Shown: positions 1 to 11,344 of the stretch, piece after piece
Layout of the letters: each line of letters opens with the position of its first letter
Numbering within the stretch: the first letter of the stretch is position 1
DNA from: Oehlia diaphana
Taxonomy: Eukaryota > Glomeromycota > Glomeromycetes > Glomerales > Glomeraceae
Length of the DNA: 51,976 bases
Assembly: GCA_003833135.1 (NCBI GenBank)
Contig: QZLH01000489.1
Location: forward strand, 1-51,976
Reading direction: 5' to 3'
Program-made: the position numbers and the translations under genes
Notes under the pieces: generated by a model
Seen by the model: the letters and a program-made list of their open reading frames with translations, nothing else
What the model was told of the DNA's origin: nothing
Database searches by the model: none

Positions 1-270
1 TGTTACACAAAATTTTTTTATAGATAATTGTGTCCCACAAAATTTCGTATTGTGTTACACAATGTTTGTAATTCCGGCCGGAGTTATAAATTGGCCAGAT
101 TTATGCCGATCACATTTAATTCTGGCCAAAATTATCAAATATAAACCAGATGCGCAAATCGGTTATTCGGTTTCAACCGGGTTTTGCGAAACCGGTTTGA
201 AACGGGTTGAACCAGTTGCACCCGTTTTAAATTCGGTTTTCGAAAATAGAACTGGTTCCAAACTCTAGTC
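1..270. repeat. Degenerate palindromic repeat, likely transposon remnant
   Basis: The motif TGTTACACAA occurs at the first bases and again near 52-61, where it forms the palindrome TTGTGTTACACAA. It is followed by stretches rich in GGCCGG, CTGGCC and AACCGGTTT variants. A 72-codon open frame crosses this region but looks like repeat sequence. The GC content is higher than the surroundings, as in other element ends in this window. The element class and its left boundary lie outside what can be seen. Confidence 0.4.
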
Positions 271-993
271 CGGAGCGTAGTGGAGGACATTTTGCTTTTT
301 ACGAATTAGTGTAAAAAATTGAATGTCCCACCGTGCCGCATGAAAATAGATATCAAAACAAGTAAATGTTAACAAATGACGTACATATTATATATTTATG
401 CGTCTTTTGTAATTTCAATAAGTCTTTATATAATTGCCGTTTCGAAAAATAAATCAAGTGAATTATTATACACGCACAATGTATGAAAGTATCGAACGAT
501 TTTTTGTTTTTTGATCGAAATCATACGAGATGAAACATCCATTTATTATTGATAGAATGAAATAGAATAAAATGGAATCTAAGAAAAAAAATCTTACTAA
601 TTTATTCTTTGGAAAATGTACAAAGAAGTACTTTCGACATGAATGATAAAATTTGATGAAACTCCATATAACTCTTCGGATTAAATGTTTCGAACTATTC
701 AGAAATTACCCATAAAACGTTAGGATAAAGATTATATAATCTTTGTAATTAAAAATATAAGTCATGGATGTTTCTTAAAATATAAAATAAACGCAAATAA
801 AATATTAATTAAATTGATAAGAATTATTTTAATTGTGATTTTGATTTATTATTTTATTAAAACATTTTTTCATTTAAAAACACAAATAAAATGGATCTCA
901 TTTTCTCAAATAAAATATTTAAAAGAAATAGCAGAGACAATTTTGGTATTATATACCAAGCTATTTGGGAGAAGATAAGCCGGTTGCTATAAA

Positions 994-1287
994 TAGTGCT
1001 TCTTTCCGGATGAAATCCGTCATCCGGATTGAATAACAATTTAATCCGGATGAAAACTGTTATTAAACGAAAATCCGGATAAAAAAAATTATTTCAAAAA
1101 ATCCAGTCGTACCATTAAATGCACAACGTCAAGCACTATCAAACACGCCTTAAATTGTCAAATTCTGATCATTGGTTTCAGAAGTATTTTAAGTTATCCG
1201 AAAACTGGCAATCCGGATAGATCCGACGAAATCCGGTTCAAACCGCGGATTTCATCCGGATCAATCCGGATCAATCCGTAAGCACTA
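994..1287. mobile_element. hAT-like miniature element with 8-bp target duplication
   Basis: The ends are TAGTGCTT and AAGCACTA, followed inwards by inverted CCGGATGAAATCCG-like sequence. The 8-bp direct repeat GCTATAAA flanks it at 986-993 and 1288-1295. The interior (294 bp) is full of ATCCGGAT motifs and has no coding capacity. The 8-bp duplication fits hAT transposases, so this is probably a non-autonomous copy. Removing it rejoins the kinase codons for VAIKKF. Confidence 0.85.
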
Positions 1288-1787
1288 GCTATAAAGAAAT
1301 TCTCGAACCCAAAATATTTTTAAAAAAAATTTTTGAATGAAGTATGTACTGCCGATGCAATTTTTTTTTCTCTTTTTTTTTTTAGTATTCTTGAGAATTT
1401 ATAATAATTATTAAAATTATTAGTTAAGATCACATTGTAAGTGCTGTGGCTACGGATGTATTAATAGGTGCTACGGTATTACTATGGACCCTAAAACCAA
1501 CGAATTTATGTTAGTACTACAATATGCAAAAGGAGAAAATTTACATGAATATTTACAGACTAATTTTGTTAATATTACATGGAAAGAAAAGATTGAAATC
1601 TTTTATCAAATATCAATGGGGTAAATATATGCATTAAAAATAAACCAGTTTGTTAACCTAGACAATCATTAAACATAATTTGAGCCAGTACAACTTTAAT
1701 TCTTTCAGCAAGAATTAAGTTTTTTTTTATTTTCAAATTTAATACTCTCTGGCCAAATATTTAATCCTGGACTAAACTAGGACCCCG

Positions 1788-2443
1788 AACAATACTAATA
1801 TAGGTAGGAGCTGAAGATGCGTCGCCATCTTAGTAGCTATCAATATGTTAGAATTTGGGAATGCGTACAATCATCAAAAAAATTTGATAAGGTTAGAATT
1901 TGATTTTGCGTAAATTTGATTGGATTTTAGGATGGTAAAATGTTGGATATGCTTATTTTTGGTACATTTTTGGAAATAAGATTCCTTTTTTTGTAATAAT
2001 TTAACATTTTAATTTTATTTAACAATCATCTTAAATTTTTTTTTTTTTCAAAAAAAATCTTTTTGTATTGCATACATAATGTTTCATTGGAAATATGATA
2101 AAGAATAATTGGCTAAACATAAATACGTTACTCATATTATTAATGCAAAAAAAGTAGTACGTATATGTGAGAAAGAAATCAAATTAAACCGCAGATACTG
2201 TATGATTATTTAATTAGACATGTAGCATGTTCAGGATGTAAAGCGGATGAAGACGGAGAACAATTTGATACAACTAATAAAGAGCCAATTAAAATTTTAC
2301 AAATTGACTTGAAGTTAAAGGATTAGAATGCGTATTTTGTAATAATTTCAGGGGTTAGGAGCGCGTACTGATCATAGTCAAAAGTGCTGCGTACAGCTAA
2401 TAGTAAAATTTTTTTTCTGGACCTTACCTACATCAGTATTGTT
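1788..2443. mobile_element. 656-bp element in kinase intron
   Basis: The left end AACAATACTAATATAGGTA and the inverted right end TACCTACATCAGTATTGTT match with two substitutions. The right end abuts the TTTAG 3' splice site of the pseudogene intron (1621-2446). No clean target duplication is seen. An internal decayed frame near 2218-2325 reads HVACSGCKADEDGEQF and has no recognised homologue. The superfamily is unknown. Confidence 0.6.
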
Positions 2444-2640
2444 TAGAGTTAAAAGAATTCACGACGTAAATTTTACACATCGAGATTTACATAGTGGAAA
2501 TATACTGCATCTTAAACCGAATCTTAAAAAAAGGTTTCAAATTGCAGATTTAGGATTGTGTTGTATCAGTTCTTTACGCTTAAAAATATTAAGCAATTTA
2601 TATAGTTAGGTAGCAGAAGGTTGATTAGTGTAATTAAACA

Positions 2641-3308
2641 ATATATTAAACAATGTATCAAAATTATCCGATCAGACGTGTTGTATAGCGCTGTACGTCG
2701 GCATATACTTCCAAACACGAATAAAGGATTTCACTTGATAAAAACTATCACTTTATAACTTAAAATGAAAACTTTATTTATTCCCCAACATTACAACAAG
2801 AAAATTGACCTATATTTATAATAAATTATACATATAAGAAGAAATCTAATATATTTACTATGTATAATATGACTAACATGTTCAATACGTTGATCATAAC
2901 CAATATGTTGATTAGGTTCGACATGTTAATCATGTTCGGCATATTAATTATGTCCGGCATGTTAATCATGTTAAATATTTGCAACATCGATCAATTTCAT
3001 AATTTCGGAGTGGCACATGACGATCACATGACAATAAAATGATCGTCAGAGCTAATATGAATAAAGGATAAACTACACCATTATAAAAAAGGAGGTAATA
3101 AAAAAAATATGAATCTGTCTATTGAAGAAAAGTTTAAAATTACAAGAGTTGGTAATATTTAATTAAATACGAATCTGTCCAATATATAAAAAAAAAAATC
3201 GCCACTTTAGGCAATAATCAGTAATTTTAAAATGCAAGAAGCTGCAGGTTGGCGTATTTGAAATTAATTATAAATATTCTCACACTTCCGTATTTAAAAT
3301 AAACAAAA
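2641..3308. other. Intergenic, with short degenerate tandem repeat
   Basis: No gene is seen. At 2860-2980 an 11-to-15-bp motif around ATGTTAATCATGTT recurs several times, giving a 60-codon frame rich in Met, Ile and Leu that is unlikely to be coding. The last 100 bp before 3309 form the A/T-rich leader of the BTB-TLDc gene. Confidence 0.5.
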
Positions 3309-4797
3309 ATGACTACTCAATTTTTTTCAAAATTAAGTCAAAATTACATTGAATTATTAAAAGATGATGAATATTATGATATTACAATTGAAGTTGGAGA
3401 AGATCCTAACGTAAAAATATTTCGTGCTCACATGAATATTTTGTGTTACCGTTCTCCGTATTTACGACGAATTTTAGCTTCTAATAAAAAGAACGATAAC
3501 GTAGTATTAACTCATATTAAATTACCAAATATTTCACCGGAAATATTTCAAATTATTTTAGAGTAAGTAAATAATTAAATTTAATATGAATTATGGTATT
3601 CTAGTATTTATTAAATTTTTGTAATATAGGTATATTTATGGCGGTATTCTTCCATTAAATGTGAATGATACTTCAGAATTTCTTAAAATTTTGGTTGCCG
3701 CAGATACCCTTCATCTTCAAGAACTAATTAATTATTTACAAAAATATTTAATTGAGAATAAGCCAGAGTGGATAGTACAAAATTTTGGATTTACTCAACA
3801 AATTAGTTCAGAATCTGATAATTTATTAGAACTTCAAGAATTTTGTACAAATTTAATGGTCCAATTTCCCGAAAAAATCCTTTTATCATTTAACTTCACC
3901 TCACTTTCTGAAAAATCTTTAATTTCACTTATTAAAAGGGATGATTTACAAATGAAAGAGGTTGAAGTATGGGAACATGTATTAAAATGGGGACTTGCGA
4001 AGAATTCAACCCTAATTCCAGATCCAAAAACTTGGGCTGATGATGATTTCAGAAAAATGGGAAATACTTTAGAATATTGTTTACCTTTAATTAGATTTTT
4101 TAGTTTATCACCTAAAGAATTCTCACAAAAAGTTCGTCCGTACCAAAAACTTTTTAATCGGCAATTTTATGAAGACTTAGTAGACTCGTTCATGGATCCT
4201 GATAGTAAACCGAATGAAAATATTTTACTTCCTAGAAATATTAAAACTGAGAAAATCATTGATTCAAAAATCGTCAATAATTTGAGTATTGTAAAAACTA
4301 TTTCCAGACAAATTGATAAAATGGATATCAGAAATAATTTTGCGCATTTAAAAGAATCGTACAAATTTAAATTATTATTAAGAGGGAGTCGGGACGGATT
4401 TACACCTAAAAAATTTCATCAATTATGTGATAATAAATCTAATACCGTTACTTTTATTAAAATAAAGGGAAAAGAGGAAATTATTGGCGGATACAATCCG
4501 TTAATATGGAAATCTTCTAGTTCTTGGGGTGAAACTAGAGAAAGTTTTATTTTTTCTTTTAAAAATAATGATGTTAAGGATTCTATTATTAGTAGTGTAC
4601 AAAATACAAATCGTGCAGTATTTTATAGTCCTGAATATGGGCCACAATTTGGCTGTGATATTTATATGTATTCTTCCACTGAATCTACTGATTATAGTAC
4701 AATTAGTGTCAATAAGAAATATTATGAAAAAAAGGTAAGAGATACTAAAGATGATTTTTCTATGGAAGATTATGAAGTATTTCAAATTTTGAGGTAA
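3309..4797 (+). CDS. BTB-BACK-TLDc domain protein (copy A)
   Basis: The model is join(3309..3562, 3630..4797), 473 aa. The intron runs from GTAAGT to ATATAG and restores the conserved EYIYGG junction. The start is the first ATG, giving MTTQFFSKLSQNYIELL, shared by all paralogues here. Residues 1 to about 110 form the BTB domain (YYDITIEVGEDPNVKIFRAH). Next is a BACK-like helical region with LQMKEVEVWEHVLKWG. The TLDc domain starts near residue 355 with LLLRGSRDGFTPKKFHQLCD and continues through EEIIGGYNPLIWKSS and SFIFSFKNND. BTB domains mediate dimerisation and often cullin-3 binding. TLDc has been tied to oxidative-stress response and V-ATPase binding in other eukaryotes, so any role here is inference. 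This is the only plus-strand copy; its 5' half is closest to the copy at 26.4-27.9 kb. Confidence 0.92.
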
Positions 4798-5105
4798 ATG
4801 TTCTAAATTAAATAGATGATGTTTCTAGGTTTAAAATTTCTTCATTGTTTATTTTATACAAGTTTTATAGCAAAGATATGAAATTGCTATTTCATGAAAT
4901 AATTTTTTATTTTAACCGTTCATTGTATTTAATTTGAAATATCATACTGGCAAAGTTGTCCCCTTTATGTCAGAGGTGATTTTAAGATAATATGTAATAA
5001 ATTCAAAATTATTTGATAGATGATCGCTTGTCAAGAAATGAGTTGAATTGCGAAATTCACGTAAAATAAGAATGAAAATCCATTATTAATTTATAAAATC
5101 GATAG

Positions 5106-5520
5106 TCTCAATTTATTTCTCGCCATCTTAATAATCCCGTAACTCTTTAACTATTTCTATGTAGGATTTTGTGCAAGACCCAATTTTAGTAAATGTTCCC
5201 AAATCTCGATCTTTTTTTTTTGTAAATCATCCCTTTTGATAAATTGAACTAAAGCCTTTTCAGAAATTGAAGTAAGTCAAGTGAACTAAATATTTTTTTT
5301 TTTTGGAGATTTTACCATTAAATTCGTACAAAATTGTTGAAGTTCTATTAAAGAATTAAATTGAAAACTTGTTCGATAAATAAGTTCAAAATGTTGTTCC
5401 ATCCATTCGGATTTATTTCCAATCAAATATTTTTGCAAATAATTAATTAATTCTTGAAGTAGTAATTCATCTGCAGCTAGTAAAATTTTTTGCAAGTATA
5501 AAACTAGTAGTATTAAAATT
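5106..5520 (-). pseudogene. BTB-TLDc pseudogene fragment (BACK region)
   Basis: Reading leftwards from about 5510 gives LAADELLLQELINYLQKYLI and then NKSEWMEQHFELIYRTSFQF, typical of the BACK region of the intact paralogues. It breaks at SPKK in a poly-T run near 5290. Degenerate sequence for the WEHLLKLGLAQ-like segment continues to about 5106. There is no BTB exon and no TLDc. It sits directly downstream of another decayed copy in the same orientation, so the two arose as tandem copies or as an internal rearrangement. Confidence 0.8.
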
Positions 5521-5574
5521 GAACCATGAAATTTTATCTTTTTTTTTTTAAAAAAAATATAAAACTTTAAGTTT

Positions 5575-6763
5575 GATCCCAATCATCAGAAGATTTCCAT
5601 ATTGAAGGATTATGGCCACTATGCCCACCTAATATTTTGCACAATTTTTGTATCAATGATTCCATCAATTTTCAAATTTCTAGGGAGCATAATATTATTA
5701 TCATGTGGTTTAACATCGGGATCCATATACGAGTTCAACAAATTTTCATAAAGTTGTTTAAAAAGTTTTTCATATGGACGAACTTTGTGTGAAATTTCTT
5801 TGGATGATAAATTATAAATTCTAATAAAAGTAAATAAATATGTAAAGTATTTTCTATCATTCTAAAATCATCATCGTCCAAATATCAGGATTTGGAATGA
5901 GAGTTTGATTTTTTGTAAGACCCCATTTTAGCACATGCCCCCAAATTTCAATTTCCTTCTTTTAAAAATCATCTCTTATAATATAAAGTGAAATTAAAAA
6001 TTTTTCAGAAGACGAAGTAAAATCAAGTGATTTAAATATTTTCAGGTGATTTAGCCATAAAATTTATATAAAGTTATTGAATTTCCGACAAATTATTATA
6101 TTAAAAGCTATTCGATGTACAAGTTCAAAATGTTGCTCCATTCACTCAATTTTGTTTTCAATGAAATAGCTTTGTAAATAATCAACTAATTCTTGAAGAA
6201 GAAGCTCATGCATCAGCAGCAATTAAAATTTTAAAAATATCTAAAGTGTCACGCTCGTTTAACGAAAAGATGCCACCATAAAGATACCTATATTGAATAA
6301 AAGATTATTATAAATATTATACTGTGACTTAAATTTATTACGTATATTACTTTTACCTTATAATAATTTGAAAGATTTTCGATGAGCTAAGACGTTATTA
6401 TTTCTTTAGAAGCCAAAGAACGTCGTAAAAACGTAAGGTAGTCATATGAGCACTGTAAGGGCTGAATTTACATAGTGAAACTATTAATTATTAGTTTCCT
6501 ATAAATATATTGTGTGAAATATGGCACAATGTTAGATTTGAAATTATTTTCTTCTTGAAATTTTCGTTAAATTAATTATTTATTTAAGGAACTTGGGTTT
6601 GTTATAATTTTCATCAAATATAGTAATAAAATTTATTATTGTAGCTTGATGTAGCAAACGTGTTTATGACGGGTCAAGTTCTACAGCACGAAATATTTTT
6701 GCGTTCGGGAAACATCATAATATTCATCATCTTCCAATATTTTGAAAAAAAAATTGAAGACAT
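5575..6763 (-). pseudogene. BTB-TLDc pseudogene with inserted element and TLDc deletion
   Basis: The relic start is an ATG at 6763-6761 with a shortened N-terminus, then DDEYYDV. The BTB exon is interrupted at 6454-6685 by a small element and resumes through a frame-shifted segment to a GTAAAA donor near 6360. The second exon (YLYGG-like start near 6285, AADELLLQELVDYLQ-like, then DPDVKPHDNIMLPRNLK) reaches about 5640, then jumps to GGHSGHNPSIWKSSDDW. This implies an internal deletion of most of the middle TLDc sequence. Multiple stops and shifts are present. Confidence 0.8.
6454..6685. mobile_element. 232-bp insertion with 4-bp target duplication
   Basis: The uninterrupted paralogues carry GAGCACGAAATAT (reverse complement of the FRAH codons). 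Here GAGCAC is followed by the insertion, and GCACGAAATATTT resumes at 6686, leaving the direct repeat GCAC. The ends are TGTAAGGGCTTGA-like: TGTAAGGGCTG against inverted TGTAGAACTTG, an imperfect match. It has no coding capacity. The insertion and its boundaries are seen directly; the superfamily is unassigned. Confidence 0.7.
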
Positions 6764-8494
6764 CTTTAAATTGCGAAAATCCAAAATTCACATGATATTG
6801 ATATAAATTTTATAAATTATTGCGATCTCGTATAAATTGATAGATATGTTTATAATAAAGTTCTGAGTTAAAAAAAATTATAATTTATTTATTTATAAGT
6901 ATTTTTTTTTTTAACTCTTTAACAGTCGCCAATAAGTTAGAGAAATTAAAAGCAGCATTTGAATTTTAGATTGATTTAATCTTTTGTAATATAATAGTTA
7001 AACGTTCCTGTCATTTGTAACATAATAATAAATTGCAAACTATCACTACTAGAACTATGAATCCTTCATAAAATATATTATCCAAGTTAAGAGCACTCAA
7101 GATATTGATATAGATTGATTTATAAAGATATAAAAGGAATTCAAAAAAAATCATATAGCAAAAATTATAATTATAATAGTAAAATGAGCTAGTTTTAATT
7201 TACGAAATATTTTCATTTACAGCATATTGCAAATACAGAAATACAATACTAAAAACCCTTTAACAAACAATAGTGACAGCTCATTCCAATCGGATGTACC
7301 TCACTGAGTCAAATTGACCGTCTTTATATATAAAGAAATAACACAATAAAACTCATTCATATGATTCGAACCATTGAGTGCATGACTGCATGGAAGAAAA
7401 TAATGACATTATTTACTCTTGAAAGAGACAAATGTATGTTTATTCAATTATTTTTAATGGCCCAAACCAGTATAGATATTTTTTCATTTTATATTTGAGA
7501 GAGATTTTATCGTACAGTATTCTAAAAGTTTAAGTTACTTTACCTGTGGTCAGTGATAATCACTGCAGCCCAAATTTTTATTTAAAAGTATTCTATTTAT
7601 TTGATATAAATGTAGGTATAATTCAAAAGCAATAAAAATTTGAAAATATTAATTCACCATTATTGCTTCAAATGAGCAAAATTAAATCTCCCTGCCAAGA
7701 TTGTAATGTAAGGATAAAATACTGATCCTATTTGTATCTCGTCTTTATTATTGTGACTCATTTTCTTTATTTTCAAGTTTATAAAAAAGGAATATTGTCT
7801 TTATTTAAAAAAATTATTTATAGGAAGTTAATTATTTAATTCTATTATTAATAATTACGTACATTTATTCTAGCTAATTTTTTTCATACTTAATTTGGTG
7901 TGGAATGTCAGTTAAATACCTATATTATTAAAAAAAATAATTTAACTGAATAATTGAAAAAAAATTAATTGGTTTTCTGTTTGGTACAGTTTAGTTCAAA
8001 ACAGGTACGTAGAAAATTAAGTTGAATCATTCAGGTGAATCTTCTTAACAACTGTCTGACAGCTTACTAAAAGTACTGCATGGAAGTATATTGTCACCCC
8101 ACATCTCCATATCCACATTATTTCCAGTTTGTTATACTATTAAGCATAAATACTCTTTAATTTATATATTTTCCATAGATAATTCTATGGAGACTATTTA
8201 ATAAAAAAAGATGTAAATGCTTAAAATAGGGGTGGGTGATTAATTCAGCTTATATGGAGCTAGAGGCAGAGTAAATAAACAATTTGAGTCAAATCATTTA
8301 AAACAGTTCATGAAAGGAAATTCTACACAAAATTTAAATCATTTGTCTCATAAAAAATATACCAGAAATATAAATTCTGCTCATAAAAATTATGGCAAAA
8401 GATTACATTTTGATACGAACTTTAGCATCCAATTTAATCTCTTTTATTTATAATACTAAATCTTAAATATACAAACAAAAAAAATATACATTTA
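6764..8494. other. A/T-rich intergenic; 3' part shared with 17.2-17.7 kb
   Basis: No gene is recognised. From about 8040 to 8495 the sequence resembles 17190-17660, with shared ACTAAAAATACTGCATGGAA-like text. It is therefore the duplicated 3' flank of the BTB-TLDc copies at 8.5-10.0 and 17.7-19.2 kb. The remainder shows only low-complexity A/T runs. Confidence 0.5.
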
Positions 8495-10008
8495 TCACTT
8501 TGATATTTGAAATATCTCATATTCTTCCATAATAAATTCACCATCAGTATCTCTTGTTCTTTTTTCATAATGACATTTTTTATAAACCATATCGGTATAA
8601 TCTGTGGATTCATTGGGAGCCCGCAAAATAATATCGCCAAAATAAAGTCCATTATGAGAACAAAAAAATAATTCATTTTTAGTTTCTCTTATGTTACTAA
8701 TAATTGCGTTTTTAATACTATTATTTTTAAAAGAAAAGATAAAACATTCATAACCACCAAATAAATTTTCCCATTTTAAAGGTTATATCCACCAATAATT
8801 TCTTCTTCTCCTTTTACTTTAATAGTATTAGGTTTATCATAACATAATTCCTGAAATTTTTTTGGAGTAAATCCATCTCGACTTCCTCTTAATAATAATT
8901 GAAATTTGTATGGTAAATATAATTCTCTTAATTGATCAAATTTACTATTTTAATTAATAATATATGTTTTATCAATCCATTTTGAAATCATAGCCAAAAT
9001 AATATTTAAATTAACGATTTCCGAATCAATAATACTTTTAAACTTAATATTTCTAGGAGGCAAAATATTATTGGTTGGTTCATTATTGGGATCTAAATGA
9101 GAATTTAACAAACTTACATAAACTTGGCGTTTTAAGAGCGAGCTTCTTATAAGGATGAACTTTTTGTAAAAATTCTTTGGATGATAAACTAAAAAATCTA
9201 ATCCAAGGTAAACAATATTGTATTTTCCATTGTTTTAAAATCATCATCTGACCAGTAATTAGGATCTGGAAGAAGTGTAGAATTTTGTGCGTGACCCAAT
9301 TTTAATACATGTTCCAAAACCTCAATTTCTTTCATTTGTAAATCATCTCTTTTAATGAGTTGGACTAAAGATTTTTTAGGGAGTGAAGTTAAATCAAGTG
9401 ATCTAAATACTTTCTCTGGAGAATTTGCCACAAAATCTGTACAGAATTGTTGAATTTCCAATAAAGAGTTATATTGAATACTTGTTCGAAGAATGAATTC
9501 AAAATGTTGTTCCATCCATTCAGATTTATTTTCAATCAAATATTATTGTAAATAATCAACTAATTCCTGAAAAAATAGTTCATCTGCTGCCAATAAAATT
9601 TGAAAAATTTCTAAAGGATCTTGCAAGTACACCATCATAAATATACCTGTATTGCAAAATTAATTATTCAATAAATATTAGAGATCATTATAAATTTATA
9701 CGCATTATATTCATATTATATTTATCCTATTGTATTTAGTCATAAATTTACCTTAAAATAATTTGGAAAACCTCTGGTGATATATTCGGAAACTTTATAT
9801 TAGTTAAAACATTGTCATTATTCTGGTTGTTACTAGAGGTCAAAGTACGACGTAAGTATGGAGAACGGTAACACAAGATACTCTTATGTGAACGAAATAT
9901 TTTCACATTGGGATCTTTTCCAACTTCAATTGTAACATCGTAATATTCATTATCGTCCAATAATTCAAGATAGTTTTAACTTAGTTTTGAAAGGAATTGT
10001 GTTGACAT
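8495..10008 (-). pseudogene. Full-length BTB-TLDc pseudogene
   Basis: All parts of the two-exon gene are present. The ATG is at 10008-10006, exon 1 runs to 9752, the intron is 9751-9647, and exon 2 runs to a TGA at 8497-8495. Codon 11 (CAA in the paralogues) is TAA at 9978-9976. Exon 2 is out of frame soon after its start, has TAA in place of AAA near 9541, and shifts again near 9210 after SDDDFKTMENT. A stop interrupts the segment before TLDc near 8950. BTB text DDNEYYDVTIEVGKDPNV and C-terminal EYEIFQISK remain readable. The closest intact relative is the copy at 17.7-19.2 kb, with which it also shares 3' flanking sequence. Confidence 0.9.
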
Positions 10009-10382
10009 ATTATAAAAAAAAACCGAGATTAATATGATAAAAAAAAAAAAATTGTGTAAATTTATAAAGTTGCAATTTGGTTAAATTAAGTGTCTAACGT
10101 AAATAAAATTACTACGCAATTGGAAACAATATTATCACATGACCTAAGATCGACACAAGTCACACAACACCGTAAAGTTCAAGAGCCGATTGTCACAAAA
10201 AATCAAAAATGATTGGCTTCGGTTAAATTTATACCGAGCCTATTTGATTTGCAACGATTGACTCAATTTTAATTCGTTCACACAAATGCATAACATGACG
10301 ATCTCTGCACAATGGCATAAATGCAGCCAGTTAATAAGGAAGTTGAGTTTTTATTTTTGCAAACGTTGAAAATTTTTTTATA
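10009..10382. other. Divergent intergenic region
   Basis: This is the spacer between the minus-strand BTB-TLDc pseudogene start and the plus-strand kinase module 1. It would have held both promoters. No specific element is recognised. Confidence 0.4.
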
Positions 10383-10749
10383 ATGCCATATGAATATAAA
10401 TGTGAAAGATGCGGAAAATATAGTTTTCAACAGATATGGTGCAAATCATGTCAAATAAATGATCTGAGAAAAAATTTCACAAATTGGACCAGTGGAAATG
10501 AACAAATCGATAGTTTAATTCAGGAGAAATTAATAGTTATTATGACACTATAATCGAATGGATATCGTATGATCAGTTCGATGATATTAAAGAGTTAGAA
10601 AAAGATGAATTTTCTATAATATATTCAGCAATATGGATGGATGGTCCATTAAAATATGACATACGTGAATATCCAAGAAAACAAAGTACGGAAGTCAATT
10701 TAAAATTATACTATAACTCACAAAATATTACTAATGAATTTTTAAATGA
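10383..10749 (+). pseudogene. Kinase 5' module, tandem copy 1 (broken)
   Basis: This is the only module with its own ATG (10383). It encodes the finger CERCGKYSFQQIWCKSCQ, then NFTNWTSGNEQIDSLIQE. A 1-nt shift in the next codons leads to a stop at MTL*. In the other frame EWISYDQFDDIKELEKDEFS and NITNEFLNE|GTATGA follow. The glycine loop reads EKDEFSIIYS instead of GKGGFAKVYS. The following intron has lost its AG acceptor: TATAATACG stands where the next module has TTATTAGG. It is a decayed copy of the same exon as 11.36-11.79 kb. Confidence 0.85.
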
Positions 10750-10829
10750 GGTATGAATCTCTTTATTTAACTTATTATTTTACGTATAATAACAAATTTT
10801 TTTATTATAATACGCTAAGTTATATTTTG

Positions 10830-11263
10830 AAAGATGGAATATCTCAAAATCCTTATACAAAAAATTATATTATATTATTACCGGATGGATTTTATTGTAA
10901 TAAATGCGGTAAAGAATTTACAATTGAATATATTGAATGGTGTAAACCATGTCAAATAAATGATTTTTAAAAAAAATTCACAAATTGGACCAGTGGAAAT
11001 GAAAAAATCGATAGTTTAATTCAGGAAAAGCAATTAGAAATCAATGAAGAATATGATATTATAGTTGAATGGATACCATATGATAAGTTCGATGATATTA
11101 AAGAGTTAGGAAAAGATGAATTTTCTACAATATATTCAGCAATATGGATGGATGGTCCATTACAATATGACAGAAATAAACGTGAATATTCAAGAAAACA
11201 GAGTACAAAGTCAATTTAAAATTATATAATTCACAGTATATTACTAATGAATTTTTAAACGAG
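10830..11263 (+). pseudogene. Kinase 5' module, tandem copy 2 (broken)
   Basis: It opens with hinge-type text GISQNPYTKNYIILLPDGF that runs straight into a finger CNKCGKEFTIEYIEWCKPC, so a truncated kinase N-lobe is joined to the start of the next module. A stop follows NDF. After a shift, NWTSGNEKIDSLIQEKQLEI and DDIKELGKDEFSTIYSA are read, ending KSI*. The donor GAG|GTATGA is at 11262. The glycine loop shares the KDEFS change with copy 1. The offset from copy 1 to copy 2, and from copy 2 to copy 3, is about 515 bp. Confidence 0.85.
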
Positions 11264-11344
11264 GTATGAATCTCTTTATTTAACTTAATTATTTAAAATA
11301 AAATAACAAATTTCCTTTATTTTATTAGGTTAATAATGAACTTA

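Larger units (their letters stand above)
880..2640 (+). pseudogene. Decayed protein kinase of the expanded Rhizophagus-type family
   Basis: Pieces of one kinase domain lie in order. The glycine-loop region SRDNFGIIYQAIWE is near 920-972. A frame-shifted VAIKKF follows, split by an inserted element. A KKFLNE|GTATGT exon end is near 1340. The hinge region CYGITMDPKTNEFMLVLQYA is near 1470-1535. ISMG ends at a GTAAAT donor at 1621, and the next exon starts at 2447 with VKRIHDVNFTHRDLHSGNIL, then IADLGLC in the DFG position. The HRD Asp is present. At least one frameshift before VAIK, stop codons around 1395-1440 and no C-lobe beyond about 2590 mark it as dead. Exon junctions match those of the kinase at 11.3-12.9 kb. 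Confidence 0.85.

Noticed and set aside
2640..2700. GGTAGCAGAAGG resembling a retrotransposon primer-binding site
   Set aside because: No long terminal repeats or polymerase text nearby; the match is short and probably chance.
4501..4785. Minus-strand frames opposite copy A (also 4167-4364 and plus frames at 17677, 18350, 22157, 22661, 26602, 27166)
   Set aside because: Antisense or shifted shadows of the TLDc and BACK coding sequence; they recur in paralogues only because the sense strand is conserved.
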